The position numbers were made by a program, and so were the translations under genes. This document shows positions 25,349 through 34,397 of a stretch of 64,000 bases of DNA, piece after piece. The notes under the pieces are model-generated. The model made no database searches, was not told the origin of the DNA, and saw only the letters and a program-made list of their open reading frames with translations. The first letter of the stretch is position 1; each line of letters starts with the position of its first letter. Source of the DNA: Bradyrhizobium sp. 1 (GTDB taxonomy: Bacteria > Pseudomonadota > Alphaproteobacteria > Rhizobiales > Xanthobacteraceae); NCBI RefSeq assembly GCF_023073315.1, contig NZ_JADPJH010000033.1, positions 653,256-717,255 of the forward strand, given 5' to 3'.

Positions 25349-25576
25349 ACTGGTCCCTTCCCCAAGCCCTAAAGCAAACCAGGCAAGCCCCGTCCCGCGT
25401 CCGATGAGTCTACACATGGACGTCACAAAAATGGTATCCGGGGGAATACAGATCGTCCATAGGTACTTGCTGCACTGCTCCTAAAAAGCACGCAAAATAT
25501 GGCGCGCAAACAACAGCTTGCTGTTCCCTGCGCCGGAACCGCGCAACACCTCGCCCACGATCGCGGCACAACGCAC

Positions 25577-25915
25577 ATGAAGCATTCAGCCTGCGAGCAC
25601 TGTTCCACTCCCGTCGAGGGCGCGCTGCGGCTGCCGCGCAGATTCGGCCGTGCGCTGATCTGGCTCTACCGCCACACCCTATCGCCGCTCGTCGGCTACA
25701 ACTGCCGGCACCTGCCGACCTGCTCTGTCTATGGCGACGAGGCCATCGAGCGGTTCGGGCTGTGGGCCGGCGGCTGGATCACGCTCGCACGTCTGTTGCG
25801 CTGCAACCCCTTCGGTACGTCAGGCATCGACAACGTCCCCCTCGCCGCGCCGCCAGGTGCGTGCTGGTACCTGCCTTGGCGTTACGCCCGCTGGCGCGGC
25901 GTCAACGCGCCCTAG
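25577..25915 (+). CDS. yidD: Membrane protein insertion efficiency factor YidD
   Basis: A 112-aa protein starting at ATG 25577. The YidD core is recognised: RALIWLYRHTLSPLVGYNCR, HLPTCSVYGDEAIERFGLWA, then GGWITLARLLRCNPFG. YidD aids YidC-dependent insertion. The usual partners (rnpA, yidC) are absent; in rhizobia yidD is often located elsewhere, near thrS (here 11 kb downstream). An in-frame extension upstream to 25499 is unlikely. Confidence 0.95.
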   Translation: MKHSACEHCSTPVEGALRLPRRFGRALIWLYRHTLSPLVGYNCRHLPTCSVYGDEAIERFGLWAGGWITLARLLRCNPFGTSGIDNVPLAAPPGACWYLPWRYARWRGVNAP

Positions 25916-26011
25916 CTGTGTATGCTGCGGTGCTTTGCGCATCGCTGCCCTGAACGGAACCAGAATTTTCGCCTCGCGTTGTTTTGATGCCCCGGCGGGG
26001 AGAGAACAACA

Positions 26012-26221
26012 ATGCGCTGGAAAATCAGCCCTCATTTTCACTTCAGGGTCGGCCCGAATCTCAACTCCAAAGGGCATCACGACCCCAGAACCCTCGACAT
26101 GCTGGCCATGATCGCCCTGCTGGTACTGGTTGTCGGCTGCGGCTGGTATCTGGCAACGAGTCTTGCGACGCCGCCCAGCACGACGGCGTTCATCGTCCCG
26201 AGCCAGAGCGTGCACTGGTAG
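26012..26221 (+). CDS. Small single-pass membrane protein
   Basis: A 69-aa protein, ATG 26012 preceded by GGGAGAG. The N terminus is polar with several His (HFHFRVG, KGHHDP); one TM helix follows (about 30-52, LAMIALLVLVVGCGWYLATS) and a short polar end. It is probably inner membrane with a cytoplasmic N terminus. It converges with the reductase gene. Function unknown. Confidence 0.65.
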   Translation: MRWKISPHFHFRVGPNLNSKGHHDPRTLDMLAMIALLVLVVGCGWYLATSLATPPSTTAFIVPSQSVHW

Positions 26222-26229
26222 GCCACGCG

Positions 26230-27186
26230 CTAAAGATCGAGTACAAGCCGCTCGGCATCGGATCCGGCGACACACACCATCAGATAGCGCTCGCGCTCAT
26301 ACGGCGACAGGATGCGGTCGCGGTGCACCGGCTTGCCCTCGATCCATCCGACCTTGCAGGCGCCGCAGATGCCGCCGCAGCAGGAGGTCGCGATGTCGAT
26401 GCCTTTTTCCTGCAACGCGGCCAGCATGGTCTGGCCGGCACGAACCTGGATCTCAGTCCCCGTGCGCGCCAGTGACAGCGTGAACGGTTTGGCGTCGGGA
26501 TCGATGATCGGCGGCGGCGCGACGAAGCGCTCGATATGGACATTGGCCGCCGGCCAGGCTGCGGTCACCCGCTCGAAATCGTCGGTCATGCCTTCCGGTC
26601 CGCAGCACGCGACCAGCGTGTCCGCTCCGCCCTCCCCGATCAGCGCCGCAAGATCGGGACGCCCGGTCCGGGACGTCCGATGCAGCACGATCCGCCCCCC
26701 CTCGATCAGTGAGCCGAGATGCGCCGCAAGCGGCACCTCCTCGCGCACGATCAGATGCAGCGTGAAGTCGACCTGCTCTGTCCGTTCGAGATGCCGCGCC
26801 ATCGACAAGAACGGCGTCACGCCGATGCCGCCAGCGACGAACACATAGCGCCCGATGCGCGCACCGGGATCGAGCCCGCCACGCGGCAGCGAGACGCCAA
26901 TGACGTCGCCGAGCCTGATACCATCGTGAAGCGCACGCGAGCCGCCGCGCCCGTCCGCCTCGCGCTTGACCGCAATGACGTAACGCGCATTGTCCGCGGG
27001 CTCGTTGCATAGCGAGTAGGTGCGCACGAGTCCGTTCGGCAGATGCAGGTCGATATGCGCGCCGGGCTTGAACGGCGGCAATTCCCAACGGTCGGGATCA
27101 ACCAGAACGAACAGCTTGATCCCGTCGCCGGCCTCCTCGATGCCGGCGACAACCGTCTTGACCGTCGTGATCGGGCGCGCCGTCAT
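26230..27186 (-). CDS. PDR/VanB-type oxidoreductase (FMN-NAD, plant-type ferredoxin)
   Basis: A 318-aa three-domain reductase. An N-terminal FNR-like flavin barrel carries RTYSLCN, in the RxYS position; an NAD domain follows (FVAGGIGVTPFLSMA, ACCGPEGM). The C-terminal [2Fe-2S] domain has the cysteine pattern SCCGGICGACKVGWIEG and a later VCVA. The order matches phthalate dioxygenase reductase and VanB: electrons pass from NAD(P)H through flavin and the cluster to a partner. No oxygenase is nearby. The start overlaps the stop of the MOSC gene by 4 bp, so the two are translationally coupled. Confidence 0.93.
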   Translation of the reverse strand: MTARPITTVKTVVAGIEEAGDGIKLFVLVDPDRWELPPFKPGAHIDLHLPNGLVRTYSLCNEPADNARYVIAVKREADGRGGSRALHDGIRLGDVIGVSLPRGGLDPGARIGRYVFVAGGIGVTPFLSMARHLERTEQVDFTLHLIVREEVPLAAHLGSLIEGGRIVLHRTSRTGRPDLAALIGEGGADTLVACCGPEGMTDDFERVTAAWPAANVHIERFVAPPPIIDPDAKPFTLSLARTGTEIQVRAGQTMLAALQEKGIDIATSCCGGICGACKVGWIEGKPVHRDRILSPYERERYLMVCVAGSDAERLVLDL

Positions 27187-27704
27187 GCCGCGTTCCGTAC
27201 GGTGTCGCCAACCTTGACGATACCGCCTTGCAGGATCTTGCAGTTGAGGCCGGAGCGATTGATCAGGGGATCGAAGATCGCCTTGCCGGTGATCTCCTCG
27301 ATGTGCCGGCAGGGAATCGACAATCGCGTGGCTTCCAGCAGCGTACCCCCCAGCCAGAATTTGCGGCCGACGAGATGGGTCAACGGCACGCCCTCGACCG
27401 TCACGTTACGCCGGTGCTCTTCGGGACCAAGCTCGATGCCGGCGTCGCGCTTGAGCGCAACCAGCGTCTCGAGCTCGAACAGGGTGACCTGGCGGCCCTC
27501 CTCGGGCTTGTGCGAGTAAAAGCCCTCTTCATTGCCTATCATGTAGCGGTCGCCTTCGATCCCTCTTCCAGCGATAAGGGTGATCGTTTCCGCTGCGCGC
27601 ATCGGCAGGAACGCACGTGGGGTGAGATGGAGGAAGCGCACCACGCCGGTCCAGCCGAGCTGCGCTGCATTCTGAGCCGAGCCGGCGCTGATGGTATCGA
27701 GCAT
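27183..27704 (-). CDS. MOSC-domain molybdenum-cofactor protein
   Basis: A 173-aa protein of the MOSC superfamily (YiiM/mARC-like beta-barrel). It shows the GIEGDRYMIG motif, RRNVTVEGVPLTHLVGRKFW and the conserved cofactor-binding Cys132 in LSIPCRHIEEITG, then GLNCKILQGGIVKVGD. Family members bind Moco and reduce N-hydroxylated compounds, using an electron donor. The adjacent reductase (4-bp overlap) is a plausible donor; the fused forms of this pair (YcbX-like with a 2Fe-2S domain) are known. AAGGA lies upstream of ATG 27704. Confidence 0.9.
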   Translation of the reverse strand: MLDTISAGSAQNAAQLGWTGVVRFLHLTPRAFLPMRAAETITLIAGRGIEGDRYMIGNEEGFYSHKPEEGRQVTLFELETLVALKRDAGIELGPEEHRRNVTVEGVPLTHLVGRKFWLGGTLLEATRLSIPCRHIEEITGKAIFDPLINRSGLNCKILQGGIVKVGDTVRNAA

Positions 27705-27728
27705 GACAAAATCCTTATGAGAAGCGAT

Positions 27729-27753
27729 GGCGCGCCGCCAAGAGCGGCGCGCC
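27729..27753 (-). other. Hairpin between the transporter and MOSC genes
   Basis: A 10-bp perfect GC stem (27729-27738 with 27744-27753) and 5-nt loop, without a U tract, between the transporter stop (27760) and the MOSC start (27704). It may dampen read-through or mark an RNA processing site. The genes on both sides point the same way. Confidence 0.5.
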
Positions 27754-27759
27754 GCGGGA

Positions 27760-29073
27760 TCAGGTCAGTTCCTTGTTCGCCATCTCCGGCGCGAAACTGG
27801 TCGCGGTCGCGGTGACGGCGGCGCAGGCGATCAGCAGCAGCGAGACCGGCCAGGTGGCACCACCGCTCCACGCCATCAGAGCCGCCGCGATCAACGGCGT
27901 CAACCCGCCGCTGATGGCCGCACCGACCTGAAAGCCGAGCGAGGCGCCGCTATAGCGCAGCCGCGCGGAAAACAGCTCGGAGTACCAGGGCGCGCCGATG
28001 CCGAACATCACCATTTGCCCGAAGGTGATCGCGACCACGATGGTGCAGATGACGATGGTGGGATCACGGGTATTGAGCAGCCAGAACAGCGGAAACGCAA
28101 ACAGCGCCGAGAACAGACAGCTCGCGTAGAACATCTTTTTGCGGCCGACGATGTCGGACAGCCAGCCGAACAAGGGAATGGCGAGCAGCGCGACCAGCGA
28201 TGCGGCGAAGGCGCCGTTCAGCACCACGCCGCGCGACAGCCCCAGATTGGTCGTGGCGTAGGACATCACGAACACGCCGCCGATGCTGGCATAGGCGATT
28301 TCCGAGATCTTCAGCCCGACGGCGGTGAAGAACGGCCGGCGATGGTGCCTGAAGATTTCGACCAGCGGCATCTTGGCGATGTCCTTCTTGGCCTGGACGT
28401 GACGGAAGGCTGCGGTCTCCTCCATATTGAGGCGGATGTAGAGGCCGACGCCAACCAACAGGATCGAGAGCAGGAACGGAATGCGCCAGCCGTAGGTCAT
28501 GAAGTCGCTCTCCGGCAGGCTCGCCACCAGCGCGAACATGCCGATCGCGGCGAGATTGCCGATGGGGTTGCCGACCTGGACAATGCTGCCGAGCAGGCCG
28601 CGGCGATGCGTCGGGCAGTTCTCGACCACCATCAGCACGGCCCCGCCCCATTCGCCGCCGAGGCCGATGCCCTGGAGGAAGCGCAAGCCGATCAGGAGCA
28701 GCGGCGCAGCGATGCCGATCTGCTGGTAGGTCGGCAGCAGGCCGATCAGGAAAGTGCCGATGCCCATCACCATGATCGTGATCGCGAGCATCGCCTTGCG
28801 CCCGACCCGGTCGCCGTAATGACCGAAGATAGCAGCGCCCAGCGGCCGCGCCAGAAATCCGACGGCATAGGTGCCGAAGGCGGCGATGGTGGCGAGCGTG
28901 GGGTTGCCGGCGGCAAAGAAGACCTTGTTGAACACGAGCGCGGTCGCCGTGCCGTAGATGAGGAAGTCGTACCATTCGACCGCGGTGCCGATCACGCTCG
29001 ACCACACGATCCGTCGCAAGCTCGCCGCCTCGTCCGGCGCTACGTTCAGGGTTACGTCGTCTGCTACGGTCAT
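27760..29073 (-). CDS. MFS transporter, metabolite:H+ symporter type
   Basis: A 437-aa permease with about 12 membrane helices, starting at ATG 29073 with GGAGAG 6 bases upstream (a 29199 start adds a polar tail and is rejected). The signature is VIGTAVEWYDFLIYGTATAL, then GRKAMLAITIMVMGIGT (loop 2-3), LGGEWGGAVLMVVENCP and RGLLGSIVQVG. These are hallmarks of the MHS group (shikimate, proline betaine, citrate or aromatic-acid symporters). Substrate unknown. It is probably upstream of the MOSC and reductase genes in an operon. Confidence 0.93.
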   Translation of the reverse strand: MTVADDVTLNVAPDEAASLRRIVWSSVIGTAVEWYDFLIYGTATALVFNKVFFAAGNPTLATIAAFGTYAVGFLARPLGAAIFGHYGDRVGRKAMLAITIMVMGIGTFLIGLLPTYQQIGIAAPLLLIGLRFLQGIGLGGEWGGAVLMVVENCPTHRRGLLGSIVQVGNPIGNLAAIGMFALVASLPESDFMTYGWRIPFLLSILLVGVGLYIRLNMEETAAFRHVQAKKDIAKMPLVEIFRHHRRPFFTAVGLKISEIAYASIGGVFVMSYATTNLGLSRGVVLNGAFAASLVALLAIPLFGWLSDIVGRKKMFYASCLFSALFAFPLFWLLNTRDPTIVICTIVVAITFGQMVMFGIGAPWYSELFSARLRYSGASLGFQVGAAISGGLTPLIAAALMAWSGGATWPVSLLLIACAAVTATATSFAPEMANKELT

Positions 29074-29427
29074 CGATCTCTCCAGAAAGCACCGGCACCA
29101 CGGGAAGCAGTTGGTTTGTCCGCGGAGCCCATCGGCAGCCGGGAACGGTAAAAATCGACCATGTTTACTGTTGGAAATCAACGCCACGGAACGCGGCAAA
29201 TGCCGCCGATCGCGGCAGAGCGCTTCATCTGCACTATTTTTCGGCTATTTTCCGCGATATACCAGCGCACATGCTCACAATATCCGCGGCGATGCTTGAA
29301 ATTTCTGCGTGCTAGTTTTCCTCTAGAATACAGCAACGGGCTCCCGAAATGAGCAGGCGCGCCGCCGGGCTGGCAGTCGGGCGGCATCTGTTGCAAAAGA
29401 GGCAGCAGCAGTTCGGGAGATTCATGC
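29074..29427. promoter_or_regulatory. Divergent regulatory region
   Basis: 354 bp between the divergent transporter (start 29073) and XRE-cupin regulator (start 29428). It is AT-richer than its surroundings (29150-29350), as expected of promoters. The regulator probably binds here to control both. I could not identify a clear operator. Confidence 0.5.
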
Positions 29428-29985
29428 GTGCTTGACGTCAGCAAAGCGACAGCGGTCGGAGCCAACATCCGCCAGACGCGGATTGCCAAGGGCCTGACGC
29501 TGGACCAGCTTGCGAGACAGAGCGATCTCACGCGCGGCTACATTTCGCTGGTCGAGCGCAACCTGAAGATTCCCTCGCTGGCGGCGCTGCTGCGGATGGC
29601 CGCCGCGCTCGAGGTCAATGTCGCCAACTTCTTCGACCCGAACGCCGAGCCCGCGCCGCGCTACACGCTGTTCCGCCGCGAGGGCGGCAATGTCCCGCTG
29701 TTCCAGGACAATTTTGGCGTGGTGCCGCTCGCAACCGGCCGCACCCGCAAGATGATGGAGCCGTTTCTGCTGAGCCCGCCGCACAAATCGGCTACGCGTG
29801 CTTCGCATGCAGGCGAGGAGCTGCTGTTCGTGATCAACGGCAAGATCGCAATCAAGCTCGACGGCGAAGAGTTGACGCTCGGCAAGGGCGACTGCCTGTA
29901 TTTCTCAGGCGAGACGCCGCACGAAGTCAGGAGCCTCGGCCGGCAGAAGGCGGAAGTGCTAGTCGTCGTGGCCCAGAGCTCGTGA
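29428..29985 (+). CDS. XRE-family regulator with C-terminal cupin
   Basis: A 185-aa transcription factor with GTG start and GGGAGA site. Residues ~10-65 form an XRE helix-turn-helix (NIRQTRIAKGLTLDQLARQS, TRGYISLVERNLKIPSL). Residues ~105-180 form a small cupin domain (ASHAGEELLFVINGKIAIKL, GDCLYFSGETPHEVRS), the ligand sensor. This architecture is common for regulators of catabolic genes. It is divergent from the transporter, so the MFS/MOSC/reductase group is its likely target. Confidence 0.93.
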   Translation: MLDVSKATAVGANIRQTRIAKGLTLDQLARQSDLTRGYISLVERNLKIPSLAALLRMAAALEVNVANFFDPNAEPAPRYTLFRREGGNVPLFQDNFGVVPLATGRTRKMMEPFLLSPPHKSATRASHAGEELLFVINGKIAIKLDGEELTLGKGDCLYFSGETPHEVRSLGRQKAEVLVVVAQSS

Positions 29986-30004
29986 CGCCGGCCTCAATAA
30001 GTAA

Positions 30005-31219
30005 TTAGCGGAACCAGTAGAAGCGCCCGGGCGGCGGCGGGACCGGCTCGGGCGGCCGTAGCCGCTTTGGACGCACCGGTTTGGGCGGCGGCTCGGCGGA
30101 TGACGTGGTCTCCGCAGCCGGCGCGGTCTCGGTCCCCGGCACCTTCACGGACAGCAGCAAGTTCGACTCGTGCATGCGCCAGCGGTAGCCGACGCCGAAA
30201 TCGATCGGCTGGGCGCGCGTGAACAGTTCGGCGTAGCGCTCCTGGTAGCGGCCGGGGAATTCACCGATCGGCCCGAGATAGCGGCCGAACGGGAAGAACC
30301 GCCACTGCCGCGCATTGTAATTGGCAAGTGGAATTCCGGAATCGTCCTGGATAACGGTCGCGCTGTTGGCCAGCAGCCAGTCGCGGACGACCGCGAAGTC
30401 ACCCTTGTGCAGCAGATAGGATGCGCTCTTGAGCAGGCTGTTGCCGGGCCCGAGCGTCTCGCAGAATCTCAGGAATCCCGTGTTGCGCGCGCCGGCATTG
30501 GAAAGGTCGGTCGAGAAATAATACAGCGTGCGCGCCTCGCCGTCGGGGCCTGCAAAGGTGATGCGGACGCCGTGCGTGGCGTTCGGCCCCGGATTGTCGT
30601 TGCCGGTGTGCATCCCGCCCTTGGCATCGAGCGCGATCATCTCGACATTGCGGATGGTCTTGCCGGAGCGCGCGAGGAAAACGTAGAGGATCGGCAAGGT
30701 GCCGTTGACCTGGTTGGTGTGCAGGTCGACCTTCATCTGCTTGGTGATGAAGAAGGAAAAGCTCAGGATCGAGCCGAGCGAGCGTTCGACATTATAGAGC
30801 GTAGCGCCGACCGAACCGCGCGGCAGCCGCGTCAGGTCGGGCACGGCGCCGACCGGCTCCAGCGCGCCTAATACGTAGGTGCTGGCCTTGGAGTAGAAGG
30901 CGTTGGCGTAGAGAAAATCCGGGCCGCTGAACATGTAGAACATGGTCGGCCTGGGCGCGGCCAGGTTGACGTCGGACCAGGTCCGAATCCTGGAGAGCTG
31001 CCGCTGCTCTAGCTGGGCAAAAGCGCCGTCGAAGAATTTTGCGTGATGCTGCCAGCTGGGCTCCCTGGTCAACGGCACCAGCGGCGAGTCCGCCGAGGGC
31101 TGCATGCCCGCGAGGAAACGTGCGGTATCGTCGAAGGTGACGTCGGCGGCACGTACGGACGAGACGGCGGCAGCCAGCAGGGCAAGTGCGACGGCCGCAA
31201 TTCTTAAGGCTCCAAACAT
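30005..31219 (-). CDS. Secreted protein of unknown function with Pro-rich tail
   Basis: A 404-aa exported protein. Signal peptide residues 1-24 (ends SSVRA). The large middle domain (about 30-350) has RTWSDVNLAAPRPTMFYMFSGPDFLYANAFYSKAS and later FLRFCETLGPGN, GYRWRMHESNLLL; I do not recognise a family. The last ~50 residues are Pro/Arg-rich (PPKPVRPKRLRPPEPVPPPP). It lies 2 bp from the amino-acid permease stop and may be co-transcribed with it. Confidence 0.8.
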   Translation of the reverse strand: MFGALRIAAVALALLAAAVSSVRAADVTFDDTARFLAGMQPSADSPLVPLTREPSWQHHAKFFDGAFAQLEQRQLSRIRTWSDVNLAAPRPTMFYMFSGPDFLYANAFYSKASTYVLGALEPVGAVPDLTRLPRGSVGATLYNVERSLGSILSFSFFITKQMKVDLHTNQVNGTLPILYVFLARSGKTIRNVEMIALDAKGGMHTGNDNPGPNATHGVRITFAGPDGEARTLYYFSTDLSNAGARNTGFLRFCETLGPGNSLLKSASYLLHKGDFAVVRDWLLANSATVIQDDSGIPLANYNARQWRFFPFGRYLGPIGEFPGRYQERYAELFTRAQPIDFGVGYRWRMHESNLLLSVKVPGTETAPAAETTSSAEPPPKPVRPKRLRPPEPVPPPPGRFYWFR

Positions 31220-31221
31220 GT

Positions 31222-32589
31222 CTATTCGCGATGTGATGAATTGCCAGCGGCGACCGGCCGCCTGCGGAAAACAGCATAAATCAACAGACCCGAGAGCATG
31301 ACGAGCATCCCCGAGAGCGAATGCATCAGCCGCTCGGTCAAAAGGTAGTACATCATGAACCCGGTCACGAGCAGGAAAACGAGCGGCGTGAACGGGTATC
31401 CCCAGGCACGATAGGGCCTGGGCAGATCGGGATCGGTGATGCGCAGCTTGATGACGCCGGCGACCGTGAAGAACGAGCAGAACAACAGCGCGAACTGGAT
31501 GAAGTCGAGCACCGCCTCGAAGCTACGCGTGAACAGCAGCAGATTGGCGACCGCGAGCTGAAACAGGATGGCATAGGCCGGCGCGCCGCTCACCGACCGC
31601 TTCGAGAACACCCGCAGGGCCGGAATGTCCTCCCCCATCGTCATCATCACGCGTGGGCCGATCCACATCATCGCGCTGATCGACGAGATCAGGCCGAAAC
31701 AGATCATGGCGCCGACAATCCTGCCGCCGAAGTCGCCGAAAATAGCGCGGCCGGCGACGCTGGCGACGTCGAGCTGGCCGGCGAGTGCACCGACGGGCGT
31801 GGAGTAGAGAAACACCGCGTTCAGCGCGACGTAGAGCACGAGCACGATCAGCGTGCCCGCGAGCAGCGCACGCGGCAGATCCCGCTGCGGCATGTTCATC
31901 TCGCCGATGATGTAGGTCGCTGCATTCCAGCCCGAGAACGAGTACATCACGAACACGAGGCCGATCGCGAACGGCGCGCTGACGATATGCGCGAGGTCGC
32001 CCGGCTGCGGCGTGAAGGCGATCGGCTGCGGCACGCCGATGATGAAGCCGGCGACCAGGAAGGCGACGATCAGCACGACCTTCAAAATGGTCGAGATGAG
32101 CTGGAAGGTCGAGGAGTGCCTGACGCCGGTCAGTTGCACGATCGAGACCAGCCACACCACGCCGATGGCGAGCGGGATCGGCGGCAGACCTGTTACGACC
32201 GACTTGGCGTATTCGCCGAAGGCCATCGCGGCGAGCGCCACGGGTGCTGCAAATCCCACCGTCGCCGAGACCCAGCCGGCGAGAAAGCCGAAGGCGGGAT
32301 GATAGGCGCGACCGAGGAAATTGTATTCGCCGCTGGAGCGCGGAAACATCGCCCCTAGCTCGCTGTACGAGAACACCCCGCACAGCGCGACAATGCCGCC
32401 GACGGTCCACAGCAACAGGATCGAGAAGCCCGAGGGGATGTCCTTGACCTGAAAGCCAAGGCTGGTGAAGACGCCGACCCCGACCATGTCGGCAACAACG
32501 ATGGCGGTTGCGACCAGAACGGAGACCCCGGAGCCACCTCCGGTCAGCCGCCCGGTCCAGGGCGCAGGTCCCGCATCTGATGCCGTCAT
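31222..32589 (-). CDS. Amino-acid/polyamine APC permease
   Basis: A 455-aa permease of the APC superfamily with about 12 helices. The first helix motif VADMVGVGVFTSLGFQ (G-x-G-I/V-F) marks the substrate site. VGGIVALCGVFSYSELGAMF and PRSSGEYNFLGRAY are typical of SteT/LAT-type exchangers. Ribosome site TAAGGA before ATG 32589. Substrate unknown; amino-acid exchange is likely. It is followed by a secreted protein gene 2 bp later. Confidence 0.92.
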   Translation of the reverse strand: MTASDAGPAPWTGRLTGGGSGVSVLVATAIVVADMVGVGVFTSLGFQVKDIPSGFSILLLWTVGGIVALCGVFSYSELGAMFPRSSGEYNFLGRAYHPAFGFLAGWVSATVGFAAPVALAAMAFGEYAKSVVTGLPPIPLAIGVVWLVSIVQLTGVRHSSTFQLISTILKVVLIVAFLVAGFIIGVPQPIAFTPQPGDLAHIVSAPFAIGLVFVMYSFSGWNAATYIIGEMNMPQRDLPRALLAGTLIVLVLYVALNAVFLYSTPVGALAGQLDVASVAGRAIFGDFGGRIVGAMICFGLISSISAMMWIGPRVMMTMGEDIPALRVFSKRSVSGAPAYAILFQLAVANLLLFTRSFEAVLDFIQFALLFCSFFTVAGVIKLRITDPDLPRPYRAWGYPFTPLVFLLVTGFMMYYLLTERLMHSLSGMLVMLSGLLIYAVFRRRPVAAGNSSHRE

Positions 32590-32924
32590 CGGGGTCCTTA
32601 AACCTCAGGCGTCTCGCCTCGTGAGGAGCATCGTGCAGCTTCGTCCAGTCAATTCAAGCAGGGTTAACAAGGGTTAAATGAGGCAGGAGAAATAGGTAAT
32701 TTAACACCACCTATGCACGGTCGCGAGCAATAAACTTGCGCAAACACCGGAGAATCCCGTTTCCGTCCCCCACAATCAGGACACGATTGCATGGTCCTTT
32801 TGAGCGTTCCGGATGTGGGGAAGTTTCTCCGGACACTTAACGTCACCTAAACGCCAGTCGGCTCAATTGCCTAGAGATTGCCGATGGACGTGTGACTTGG
32901 GTCGTGACTTGGGGTCATGGGTGG
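32590..32924. other. Divergent intergenic region
   Basis: It separates the permease (minus) from the lipoprotein hydrolase (plus). It contains a short direct repeat AGGGTTAAC/AGGGTTAAA near 32660-32680 and an AT-rich patch around 32690-32720, likely promoter DNA. No gene is evident apart from alternative 5' codons (GTG 32892, 32904) for the next gene. Confidence 0.4.
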
Positions 32925-34235
32925 ATGGTCGGGGCCGTTCCGAAACTGAGAGCTGACACTCGTGCCGATCGGACGCCGTCCGATGCACGCGGTCGTGCGC
33001 TCCGGATCGGCCTGATCTCAGCCTTGGTGCCGCTGTCGCTGACGCTGGTTCAATGCGGCAAGGCGCCGAACCCGGCGGCACTCGCAGCGAACTCGCAGGC
33101 CAACGTCCAGGTGGTCGCCAAAACCAATCCTCAACAAGTCGCAAGCGGCGACACGTTCGAGGATCGCTTCCCTGCCCCGCAGTTCAAGGAGCGTTTCCCG
33201 TCCGCCAGCGAGAGTTTTCTGCAACGGCAGACGTCGGACTTCTCGCCCAAGCGCGCCGTGCAGCAGCAGCCGGAGCAGGCGCCGTACAAGGTGGCCTCGC
33301 TCACACCGCAGGTCCCCTATCAGCGTCCGGCACGTGACGACCTGACGACGCTGGTCAGCATGAAATCGTCGGCCTTCCCCTATTTCGGCAACAACCCCGC
33401 TTCCGACGCGCCCTTCCTCAACATCTCCAAGGGCGACCGTCGCGGCCATCGCAGCTATTCGGGGCGCGTCTACTGGCAGGACGAGACCTACAGCGACAGC
33501 CGCGTGCTGGTTCACGTCCCCGAACATTTCGACGTGCGCAAGCCGGGCGTGATCGTGCTGTTCTTCCACGGCAATGGCGCGACCCTGGAGCGCGACGTGC
33601 GCGACCGGCAGCTGGTGCCGCAGCAGGTCACCGATTCCGGCGCCAATGCCATCCTGCTCGCACCGCAGATGGCGATCGATGCCGCCGATTCCAGCGCCGG
33701 AAAGTTCTGGCAGGCCGGCGGCCTCAAGCGCTTCATGGAGGAGTCCGCGAGCCATCTCGCCCGGCTCACCGGCGATCCCAACAGCGCCCGTGCCTTCGCC
33801 AACATGCCGATCGTGATCGTCGGCTACAGCGGCGGCTTCCTGCCGACCGCCTGGAGCCTCGAGGTCGGCGGCATCAGCGACCGCGTCCGCGGAGTCGTGC
33901 TGCTCGATGCCGTCTATGGCGAAATGGACAAGTTCGCCTCCTGGATCGAGAGCCACCGCTCCGGCTTTTTCGTCAGCTCCTACACCCACTACACGGCGCG
34001 GCGTGACCGCGAGCTGATGAGCATGCTCAGGCAGAAAGGCATCAGCGTCTCCGAGGACATGGACGGCCCCTTGCGTCCCGGCAGTGTGGTGTTCGTCGAG
34101 ACCGGCGACGGCATCACCCATCGCGACTACGTCAACCGCGCGTGGACGCAATATCCGCTGAAGGACGTGCTGGTGAAGATGTCGGCAACGCCCGCACTGG
34201 CGCTGACGCGCGTGGCCGCCGCCTCGAGCCGCTAA
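32925..34235 (+). CDS. Lipoprotein-like alpha/beta hydrolase domain protein
   Basis: 436 aa if started at ATG 32925; GTG 32892 would add 11 residues. A membrane segment with lipobox LVQC (GLISALVPLSLTLVQC) follows a ~27-residue polar leader. Then comes a disordered Gln-rich linker (to ~150). The C-terminal ~280 residues have an alpha/beta hydrolase look: VIVLFFHGNGATLERD, the nucleophile-like GYSGGFLPTAW, and RGVVLLDAVYGEMDKF. Serine hydrolase or esterase activity is possible; the acid and His are not clear. Probably a periplasmic lipoprotein. Confidence 0.75.
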   Translation: MVGAVPKLRADTRADRTPSDARGRALRIGLISALVPLSLTLVQCGKAPNPAALAANSQANVQVVAKTNPQQVASGDTFEDRFPAPQFKERFPSASESFLQRQTSDFSPKRAVQQQPEQAPYKVASLTPQVPYQRPARDDLTTLVSMKSSAFPYFGNNPASDAPFLNISKGDRRGHRSYSGRVYWQDETYSDSRVLVHVPEHFDVRKPGVIVLFFHGNGATLERDVRDRQLVPQQVTDSGANAILLAPQMAIDAADSSAGKFWQAGGLKRFMEESASHLARLTGDPNSARAFANMPIVIVGYSGGFLPTAWSLEVGGISDRVRGVVLLDAVYGEMDKFASWIESHRSGFFVSSYTHYTARRDRELMSMLRQKGISVSEDMDGPLRPGSVVFVETGDGITHRDYVNRAWTQYPLKDVLVKMSATPALALTRVAAASSR

Positions 34236-34397
34236 TTGCGCGAGCCGACATTTGGCCGCACTGCCCCCAATTGTCTCAGGCTTTGATCAAATTGTGATGT
34301 TGATGGCCGACTTCCCCGGGACCATCCGGATTGCTTCCGCTGGCAATGATCATAATTTGCCGGCCAAGTTGTAAATGGAATTCCGCGGGGACAGCGA

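Noticed and set aside
27727..29151. A 474-codon plus-strand frame
   Set aside because: Antisense to the MHS transporter, Gln/Arg/Glu-rich with no motif; the transporter is certain.
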